Shown here piece by piece: positions 58,862-63,836 of a DNA stretch of 63,836 nucleotides. The position numbers were made by a program, and so were the translations under genes. Origin of the DNA: a virus; the IMG/VR virus record IMGVR_UViG_3300032285_000409, positions 1 to 63,836 of that record, one strand, 5' to 3'. The stretch's first letter is position 1, and each line of letters starts with the position of its first letter. Below the pieces are notes generated by a model that was not told the origin of the DNA, did not search any database, and saw only the letters and a list, made by a program, of their open reading frames with translations.

Positions 58862-59689
58862 GTGTCTTACAAACGTGGGCGTGACATGCTCACCCCTGCC
58901 GAGGTAGAGCGACGTCTTTATGGCGCTCCTTTACCCGACATCAACCGACCACCACCGCTAACCAGCATAAGTGCTGGAGCCGCCGAAGCGCGTGCCACCC
59001 TTGAAAAACTAATGAAGGCTAATCAACCGAAGGAGGAAACTGAAATGCCTGATATGCAGACCGCACTCTTGAGCGCTATTAGTAACTGGGACGATGAACC
59101 CAACCCACGACCAACCACGGAGAAAACCATGACACAACCCGCAGTACAACCCGCAGAGAAAAAACCCTTGTTCACCATCACAAACAACATCAGCCGCGAG
59201 ACATTCAACTGTGTGCGCGATAACCCCGGCTGCACCTACAAACAGATTGAAGGTGTCATCAAAGGCAAAGGACTCAACGTCAACTCAGTCTCGTCGCTGC
59301 TCTCGCAGATGTACAAGCAAGGCATGATTGCCAAGCAAGGCAAAGGCGGCAAAGCTACCTACTTCCCCCGCCTCAAAGAGTACGTGCCCATCAAAGCCAC
59401 AGCCACGCTGCGCAACATGGCGGCACGCCAAGCAGCCGCAGCCAACGGCATCGCCGCGCTCAAGCCCGCTACTAAAGCAAAGCCCTTGGGTGAGCAGCTA
59501 CGCGACAAGCTCGAGGAGAAACGCACAAGCCCACTTGCACACGGCGATGACGCAGCCGCGTACACACAAGCAAAACAGTCACGCATGGTGCTGCTCACCA
59601 CACAAACGCCACAACAGATTCTCTCAAGCCTCAACATCTTGCAAGCCCGCGCCTTGTACGACGAGTTGAAGAAAGTGTTTGGAGGTTGA
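58862..59689 (+). CDS. Winged-helix protein with disordered N-terminus
   Basis: The 275-residue protein starts at GTG 58862 right after the previous stop, with GGAG eight bases upstream. The first 95 residues are mostly disordered. A MarR-like winged helix lies at about 100-165 (SRETFNCVRDNPGCTYKQIEGVIKGKGLNVNSVSSLLSQMYKQGMI, then a wing QGKGGKATYF). A basic linker and two C-terminal helices (SLNILQARALYDELKKVFGG) follow. It probably binds DNA as a regulator or replication factor. GTCTGTC-type operators upstream are possible targets. Confidence 0.78.
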   Translation: MSYKRGRDMLTPAEVERRLYGAPLPDINRPPPLTSISAGAAEARATLEKLMKANQPKEETEMPDMQTALLSAISNWDDEPNPRPTTEKTMTQPAVQPAEKKPLFTITNNISRETFNCVRDNPGCTYKQIEGVIKGKGLNVNSVSSLLSQMYKQGMIAKQGKGGKATYFPRLKEYVPIKATATLRNMAARQAAAANGIAALKPATKAKPLGEQLRDKLEEKRTSPLAHGDDAAAYTQAKQSRMVLLTTQTPQQILSSLNILQARALYDELKKVFGG

Positions 59690-59690
59690 T

Positions 59691-59933
59691 ATGAATGATC
59701 TTATCGAAGCAATTGCTGGCGTTATTTTTTGCTTGGCTGCGCTTGCCGTACCTGTGGCGGGCATCATCTGGCTGGTTGAGGTGTACGAAGAGAAGCAGTG
59801 CAACACCTACAGCCAAGTCACCGCCCGCGCTACCCAGTACCGCACAGGTATGTGCTACATCAAAGACGGCGGTGAATGGTACGCATGGAGCGAATACAAA
59901 AGCCGCAACGCAACGACAGGGGTGAAGCCATGA
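59691..59933 (+). CDS. Small membrane protein
   Basis: The 80-residue protein MNDLIEAIAGVIFCLAALAVPVAGIIWLVEVYEEKQCNTYSQ... has one long hydrophobic segment (about 8-28) and a hydrophilic C-terminal domain with two cysteines (C38, C57) that could pair in the periplasm. ATG 59691 follows GGAGGTTGAT. It is the only early gene here with a full bitopic layout; a role in superinfection exclusion is a possibility. Confidence 0.75.
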   Translation: MNDLIEAIAGVIFCLAALAVPVAGIIWLVEVYEEKQCNTYSQVTARATQYRTGMCYIKDGGEWYAWSEYKSRNATTGVKP

Positions 59934-60148
59934 TGGACTTAACAGTTATCGGTTCTGCGCACCTACTCGAAGAACCCAAAGGCGCTAACGGTGGAACCCC
60001 GCCAGTCATAGAGCAACCCGTAGCTTGGATTAGCAGGGAATCCCTGTGGCGATTGAAGCAAGGCGGCAACCATGCTGGTGTAGTCCCTGTCCATGCCAAG
60101 CGTAGCAACACATCGTACATAGCCCTGTATGTTAAGGAGGTCGCATGA
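59930..60148 (+). CDS. Small hypothetical early protein
   Basis: A 72-residue protein, MMDLTVIGSAHLLEEPKGANGGTPPVIEQPVAWISRESLWRLKQGGNHAGVVPVHAKRSNTSYIALYVKEVA. The VAWISRESLWRLK...VPVHAKRS...ALY pattern is common among small phage proteins of unknown use. ATGA overlaps the membrane-protein stop; ATG 59930 is used because an upstream frame from 59876 lies inside the previous gene. Confidence 0.78.
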   Translation: MMDLTVIGSAHLLEEPKGANGGTPPVIEQPVAWISRESLWRLKQGGNHAGVVPVHAKRSNTSYIALYVKEVA

Positions 60149-60447
60149 CCGATGACCTTGTTTTACGTTTGAGAAAACGCGCAGAAATCCGCCGCCAAAT
60201 CGCAGACAGGAAGAGCGTGCAAGAGGGCAAGCCCGACCGCATATCCGACCTACTGGAAGAAGCTGCAAACGCACTGGAGCAAGCAGAAAAGCCTCAAGTT
60301 TGGGCTGGCGTTGACTTTGACATTAAAACTAAACCACAGCGTGAGTGGGTTGGGCTGACTGCTCAAGAAGCGGCTGATTGCTGGACAACTAGCGCAACAC
60401 AAACGTGGAAAAATTTTGAAGCCAAACTCAAGGAGAAGAACACATGA
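60145..60447 (+). CDS. Small hypothetical early protein
   Basis: The 100-residue protein starts MTDDLVLRLRKRAEIRRQIADRKSVQEGKPDRISDLLEEAANALEQAEKPQ, two helices, followed by WVGLTAQEAADCWTTSATQTWKNFEAKLKEKN. DRI..LLEEAANALE is typical of small phage proteins that share this helix pair. The strong site AAGGAGGTCGC precedes ATG 60145, and ATGA couples it to the gene before it. Function unknown. Confidence 0.8.
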   Translation: MTDDLVLRLRKRAEIRRQIADRKSVQEGKPDRISDLLEEAANALEQAEKPQVWAGVDFDIKTKPQREWVGLTAQEAADCWTTSATQTWKNFEAKLKEKNT

Positions 60448-60668
60448 AAATAAAAGCACTCATCCAACTGTTAAAAACCCTTGACCCTGAGATGGAAATC
60501 ATGCGGCATGGGTACGAGGGTGGTGTGGATAGCGTCACCCAAGTTGTTGTTGAACAGGTGGCTTTAGACGTCCATTTGGAGGAGTGGTACTACGGCAACC
60601 ACGAAGTCATTGACGAAGATGACAAATATCCCGGTAAGGAAATTATCAGCGCTGCAATTGTGTCTTAA
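60444..60668 (+). CDS. Small hypothetical early protein
   Basis: The 74-residue protein MKIKALIQLLKTLDPEMEIMRHGYEGGVDSVTQVVVEQVALDVHLEEWYYGNHEVIDEDDKYPGKEIISAAIVS has the LI..L...DP..E.......GG.... start of small phage proteins and an acidic end. AAGGAGAAGAACAC precedes ATG 60444. Its last 15 codons are copied downstream at 60674-60718 as a non-coding fragment. Confidence 0.8.
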   Translation: MKIKALIQLLKTLDPEMEIMRHGYEGGVDSVTQVVVEQVALDVHLEEWYYGNHEVIDEDDKYPGKEIISAAIVS

Positions 60669-60718
60669 ATGAAAAATATCCCGGTAAGTAAATTATCAAC
60701 ACCGCAGTTTTATTTTAA
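60624..60718 (+). repeat. 50-bp tandem duplication of a gene end
   Basis: Bases 60624-60668 (the 3' end of the gene at 60444 with its stop) recur at 60674-60718, offset by exactly 50 bp, with about nine mismatches. The second copy has an in-frame stop early on and no good start, so it is a relic. It also supplies part of the ribosome-site region of the next gene. Confidence 0.8.
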
Positions 60719-60727
60719 GGAGAACCC

Positions 60728-60964
60728 ATGAAAACAATTGTTCACGTTAACCAGCACGTCATCAAATCCAACCGGACAAATGGCGAGAACAACCCTGTGC
60801 TGACGGTCAAGACCTACAAGTCCAACACCTACGCGCATGAGGTTGTGATCCACGGCCCGAGCCGTATCATTTACAGCCCGGACAAGCCACTGTCTTGCGG
60901 TGCGCACGTTTGGATTGAGACCGAAGCCCCCGTCGAAACTTTCACAACAGAGGAAACTGTATGA
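60728..60964 (+). CDS. Small hypothetical early protein
   Basis: A 78-residue beta-rich protein, MKTIVHVNQHVIKSNRTNGENNPVLTVKTYKSNTYAHEVVIHGPSRIIYSPDKPLSCGAHVWIETEAPVETF..., with the string IKSN...GE..PV.T.K.....YA....I.GPS..(I/V)Y.P.KPL.CGA.VWIET. I recall this pattern as a widespread phage family of unknown function. ATG 60728 follows AAGGAGAACCC, and ATGA couples it to the next gene. Confidence 0.82.
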   Translation: MKTIVHVNQHVIKSNRTNGENNPVLTVKTYKSNTYAHEVVIHGPSRIIYSPDKPLSCGAHVWIETEAPVETFTTEETV

Positions 60965-61158
60965 ACCCCTTATATGAACTGGAACAACCTTTATTGCAAG
61001 CCGCTACTATGCCGGACGATTTGCGCCTGCTGGTCAAGGTCAATGCTGCGCCGGAAGAGTATTTAGCTTTGGCCACGGTGTACGATATTAAGTTCACACA
61101 TTTGTGGGACTTGTTCGAAGAAGTCTTGCGCACAAAAAAGGAAAAGCCCGGTGTTTAA
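60961..61158 (+). CDS. Small hypothetical early protein
   Basis: A 65-residue helical protein, MNPLYELEQPLLQAATMPDDLRLLVKVNAAPEEYLALATVYDIKFTHLWDLFEEVLRTKKEKPGV. ATG 60961 follows GAGGAAACTGT within the preceding gene. It overlaps the next gene by 8 bp. No motif recognised. Confidence 0.75.
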   Translation: MNPLYELEQPLLQAATMPDDLRLLVKVNAAPEEYLALATVYDIKFTHLWDLFEEVLRTKKEKPGV

Positions 61159-61429
61159 ATCACGCTACTGGCCCGGCACCAACATCCTCAAGAGTACGAA
61201 CAACGACTTCAACTGGCAGCAGCGGGAGTCAAAGTTGATGGAAGTCATGTCCGATCACATACAGCGTTCGCAAGCTGGCAAAGCAGGCGCAAAGACTCGA
61301 GCGGAGATTGGCGCAACTAGGGGTGAGCCTTACTACATGACGCCCTTGGAGAAGGCGTTTCAGAAAACCTTTACCACTTACAGCAAGGCAGTGCCCAGTG
61401 TGTTTAACGGCAAAGGTAAAAAGGTATGA
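61151..61429 (+). CDS. Small hypothetical early protein
   Basis: The 92-residue protein begins at GTG 61151 with AAGGAAAA upstream. It has an SRYWPGTNILKSTNNDFNWQ start, and its middle, SQAGKAGAKTRAEIG, then GEPYYMTPLEKAFQK, is basic. A DNA-binding helper of the nuclease encoded next is possible from position, but no family is recognised. Confidence 0.72.
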   Translation: MFKSRYWPGTNILKSTNNDFNWQQRESKLMEVMSDHIQRSQAGKAGAKTRAEIGATRGEPYYMTPLEKAFQKTFTTYSKAVPSVFNGKGKKV

Positions 61430-61716
61430 CCACGCCAGAAGTTAAAGTAAAAAAGCAGATACGCAAGATACTCGATGAGCATGGCGCATACTACGCCATG
61501 CCTATCGGCACGGGCTACGGCAACTCAGGCGTGCCCGACTTCTTGGTCTGCTGTGGCGGTGAGTTCCTTGGTATCGAAGCTAAGGCAGGCAAGAACAAGC
61601 CCACGGCGCTGCAAGAGGCACACCTTCAGCGCATCAGGGATGCAGGGGGCAGGGCGCTTGTCATCAACGAAGACAACCTACACGAACTAACAGAGGTACT
61701 CAAATGGATGAAATAG
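61426..61716 (+). CDS. VRR-NUC domain nuclease
   Basis: The 96-residue protein is a stand-alone VRR-NUC domain of the PD-(D/E)XK fold: G-Y-G-N-S-G-V-P-D38, E51-A-K53 and Q63 in ALQEAHLQRI, the usual metal and base residues. Phage members cut Holliday junctions or other branched DNA. It stands just before the polymerase gene, which suits resolving replication or recombination intermediates before packaging. ATGA couples it to the gene upstream. Confidence 0.92.
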   Translation: MTTPEVKVKKQIRKILDEHGAYYAMPIGTGYGNSGVPDFLVCCGGEFLGIEAKAGKNKPTALQEAHLQRIRDAGGRALVINEDNLHELTEVLKWMK

Positions 61717-62015
61717 ATTTACACGAGATGCGATCAGCATCAATGACCGAAGCCGAACTCGAGGCGCATATTGCCTCGATGTCAGTTGCCGAGAAGCAAC
61801 ACTTCAAGCTGCTGATCTGCACGCTGGCCCGATGCTATGGCGAGAAGCCTGAGTTTCAAGGGTTGGTCTTACTGGGTATACCCGAGAAGGCAGCATGCAG
61901 CGTGTTGTCTTTGAACTGTGAAGAAATGGAGGGAGCCAGAATGTTGCAAGCGGCCACTGATTTTTTCAGCTTTATCAATACCCAAGACGCACCCCCAAAG
62001 GAGATGTTTAATTGA
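61704..62015 (+). CDS. Small hypothetical protein before DNA polymerase
   Basis: The 103-residue helical protein MDEIDLHEMRSASMTEAELEAHIASMSVAEKQHFKLLICTLARCYGEKPEFQGLV... has a C-rich middle (C39, C44, C65, C72). ATG 61704 follows GAGG inside the nuclease gene. Its stop overlaps the polymerase start, so it may set polymerase expression by coupling. No domain recognised. Confidence 0.78.
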   Translation: MDEIDLHEMRSASMTEAELEAHIASMSVAEKQHFKLLICTLARCYGEKPEFQGLVLLGIPEKAACSVLSLNCEEMEGARMLQAATDFFSFINTQDAPPKEMFN

Positions 62016-63836
62016 CCAGACCTTACGACCAAATAATGGCGGTGGATTTTGAAACTCGCTGGAGTAGCAAAGACTACACGCTGTCCAAAATGACAACCGA
62101 GGAGTACATACGTGACAACAGATTCAAAGCCTTCGGCGCTTGTGTCCATGTATACGGAAGCGACGAGCCAATTAGATGGGTTAGCGGACGAGAGCTACCT
62201 GAGTTCTTTTCTGGAATCGACTGGGGACGAACCGCAGTGCTTGCGCACAACGCACAGTTCGATGTATCCATTATGGAGTGGGTCTACGACGTACACCCCT
62301 GCTTCATCTTCGACTCGCTATCAATGGCACGAGCTTTACGGGGCGTGGAAGTTGGCAACAGTCTCGCCAGACTTGCAGCAGATTTCTCTCTACCCGCAAA
62401 GGGCACAGCGGTTTATTCAACTGATGGAGTTCACGAGTTGGAACCGGGAGTTGAACGAGAACTCGCTGAATACTGCAAGCATGATGTGTTTCTGTGCGAA
62501 GAGATATTCAAACGGTTGGCTGTTGCCTATCCATCGTCGGAACTCAGACTTATTGACATGACGCTGAAGATGTACACGCGGGCTTGCCTCGAGCTTGACA
62601 CCGCTATGTTATTCAAAGCACTGACCGAAGAAGGAGAACAACGTGAAGGACTTTTACAGAGGCTCGGCGTGGAGGAGGCTGAACTGGCTTCAAACCCGAA
62701 GTTTGCTGCCCTACTTCAATCGCTCGGGGTGGAACCCCCGAAGAAAACAAGTAAAACTACCGGGAAAGAAACACTCGCGCTGGCTAAAAACGACGCCCTC
62801 TTCCAAGCGCTCCTCAATGGTGAACGTGAAGACATTGCCATTCTTTGTCAAGCGCGTCTTCGGGTTAAATCTACCACCGAGCGTACTCGAGCACAGCGTT
62901 TCCTCGACATCAGCCAGCGTGGCCCACTCCCAGTTCCGCTTTCGTACTATGGTGCTAAGTCAGGGCGCTGGTCAGCGGCTAAAGGAAGTGCCATCAACAT
63001 GCAGAACCTCAAGCGAGGTAGCTTCCTGCGCAAAGCGATTATGGCTCCCGAAGACCATCAACTCGTCGTGGGGGATCTCTCACAGATTGAACCGCGAGTA
63101 CTCGCGTGGCTTTCGGATTACCACGAAATGCTCGACATCTTCCGGTCAGGCGCTGACCCTTACGCGGCGTTCGGTGCGCAGATGTTTAACATACCCGGAC
63201 TTAATAAGGAATCGCATCCCGATCTACGGCAGTCTGCGAAAAGTGCGCTCTTGGGCTGCGGTTATGGCCTCGGTTGGGCTTCGTTCGCGGCGCAACTACT
63301 CGTCGGCTTTCTTGGTGCGCCGCCCGTCAGATACGACAAAGCGTTTGCGAAGAAACTTGGCGTGGATGCAGCGTACGCTGATCGATTCTTAGAGTGGGAC
63401 GACAACGTCAAGAAGATGTTGGAGATTCCCCACACCTGTACGCAGAAAGAGTTGGTCACCCACTGCCTTGCAGCCAAGAAGATCATCGACATCTACCGCA
63501 GCACCGCGCACCCCGTGGTGGCCTTCTGGGACATGCTGGGTGGGCTGATCGAAACTTCTCTTGCGGGCGGCAAGGAGTTCGTGTATAAATGTCTTACCTT
63601 CAAAAAGGGGGAGATAGTGCTGCCTAATGGCATGTCACTGCTGTACCCCGACTTGCGTCAGCAGAAGGACGAGAACGGTAGGAGCCAGTGGGTATACGGG
63701 CCAGACGCTACCAAGCTGTACGCAGGCAAGGTCACGAACAACGTGGTGCAGGGCACTGCGCGGATTGTGATGACGGACGGGATGCTACGCACATCGAAGA
63801 AGTACTTCGTGGCGGGCACGGTGCATGACGAGCAGA
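62012..63836 (+). CDS. DNA polymerase I (family A) with 3'-5' exonuclease, runs off the window end
   Basis: The gene starts at TTG 62012, which shares bases with the upstream stop and follows AAAGGAG by eight bases; the first in-frame ATG (62036) would remove only eight residues before the exonuclease. Exonuclease motifs are D12-F-E14, H-N80-A-Q-F-D84 and Y154-C-K-H-D158. Polymerase motif A is D355-L-S-Q-I-E360, motif B has R406, K410 and Y418-G419, and motif C (V-H-D606-E) reads through the contig joint. Joined with bases 1-266 the protein is 655 residues, so the 5'-nuclease domain of bacterial Pol I is absent, as in T7-type polymerases. Confidence 0.93.
   Translation, partial: MTRPYDQIMAVDFETRWSSKDYTLSKMTTEEYIRDNRFKAFGACVHVYGSDEPIRWVSGRELPEFFSGIDWGRTAVLAHNAQFDVSIMEWVYDVHPCFIFDSLSMARALRGVEVGNSLARLAADFSLPAKGTAVYSTDGVHELEPGVERELAEYCKHDVFLCEEIFKRLAVAYPSSELRLIDMTLKMYTRACLELDTAMLFKALTEEGEQREGLLQRLGVEEAELASNPKFAALLQSLGVEPPKKTSKTTGKETLALAKNDALFQALLNGEREDIAILCQARLRVKSTTERTRAQRFLDISQRGPLPVPLSYYGAKSGRWSAAKGSAINMQNLKRGSFLRKAIMAPEDHQLVVGDLSQIEPRVLAWLSDYHEMLDIFRSGADPYAAFGAQMFNIPGLNKESHPDLRQSAKSALLGCGYGLGWASFAAQLLVGFLGAPPVRYDKAFAKKLGVDAAYADRFLEWDDNVKKMLEIPHTCTQKELVTHCLAAKKIIDIYRSTAHPVVAFWDMLGGLIETSLAGGKEFVYKCLTFKKGEIVLPNGMSLLYPDLRQQKDENGRSQWVYGPDATKLYAGKVTNNVVQGTARIVMTDGMLRTSKKYFVAGTVHDEQ
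63714..63836. repeat. Right copy of 123-bp terminal direct repeat
   Basis: Identical to bases 1-123. It ends inside motif C of the polymerase gene, and joining the two copies restores one uninterrupted reading frame. Confidence 0.93.

Noticed and set aside
60669-60731. Twenty-codon frame starting at the duplicated gene end
   Set aside because: It has no ribosome site and consists of the decayed 50-bp duplication.
1-63836. CRISPR array, integrase and attachment site
   Set aside because: No evenly spaced direct repeats with unique spacers and no tyrosine or serine recombinase motif were found. The regularly repeated sequences all lie in fibre or virion genes or are the early palindromes.

Overview
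The window is a complete tailed-phage genome from an assembly whose two ends carry the same 123 bases (1-123 and 63714-63836). The unit is therefore circular or circularly permuted, about 63,713 bp, and a family A DNA polymerase gene runs across the arbitrary cut. The portal, the P22 gp10-like tail protein, very large internal virion proteins and the absence of any recognisable tape-measure, sheath or tail-tube gene point to a short-tailed (podovirus-type) phage. A GH24 endolysin, a three-segment holin candidate and strong Shine-Dalgarno sites suggest a Gram-negative host. I cannot name the host. I see no integrase, CRISPR array or convincing tRNA gene, so a lytic lifestyle is likely.

The genome is two divergent arms that start at a 468-bp non-coding region (51515-51982) and meet head-on at about 8317-8330. 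The plus-strand arm (51983 to the end, then 1-8330) is the early and replication arm. It starts with small unknown genes carrying the ribosome-binding consensus AGGAGAAAGCAAATG, and it includes an iteron-like non-coding block at 52780-53124 that is the best origin or switch candidate. It continues with a zinc-peptidase-like protein, a DUF932 protein, a winged-helix protein, a VRR-NUC nuclease, DNA polymerase, a small zincin, a Cas4/RecB-like nuclease, an HNH protein, an SNF2-type helicase, a likely single-strand-binding protein and a primase-polymerase/DUF927 helicase fusion.

The minus-strand arm (51514 down to 8317) is the late arm. From its promoter end it carries small and large terminase, portal, a GroES-like co-chaperonin, scaffold, head proteins and major capsid protein. 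A tightly overlapped series of small lysine/glycine-rich proteins follows, mixed with head-tail adaptors. Then come a 2263-residue adhesin, a tail fibre, a lysis block, the gp10-like tail protein, a GNAT-like protein and three virion proteins, the last of 2894 residues with a metalloprotease motif.

The most unusual non-coding content is in the early arm. Five copies of a 16-bp palindrome of the AGAGAGAA..TCTCTCT type lie between 52159 and 57586. A 345-bp block has a perfect 21-bp inverted repeat and about nine TGTCC/GGACA motifs. Twin ACTAAARGACTTTAGT palindromes flank the start of one gene, and an 18-bp palindrome sits inside a promoter spacer. Several genes shorter than 60 codons are annotated here from start, stop and ribosome-binding signals: 24935-25078, 40574-40753, 54185-54343, 54537-54710, 58412-58573, 58548-58637 and 58703-58861.
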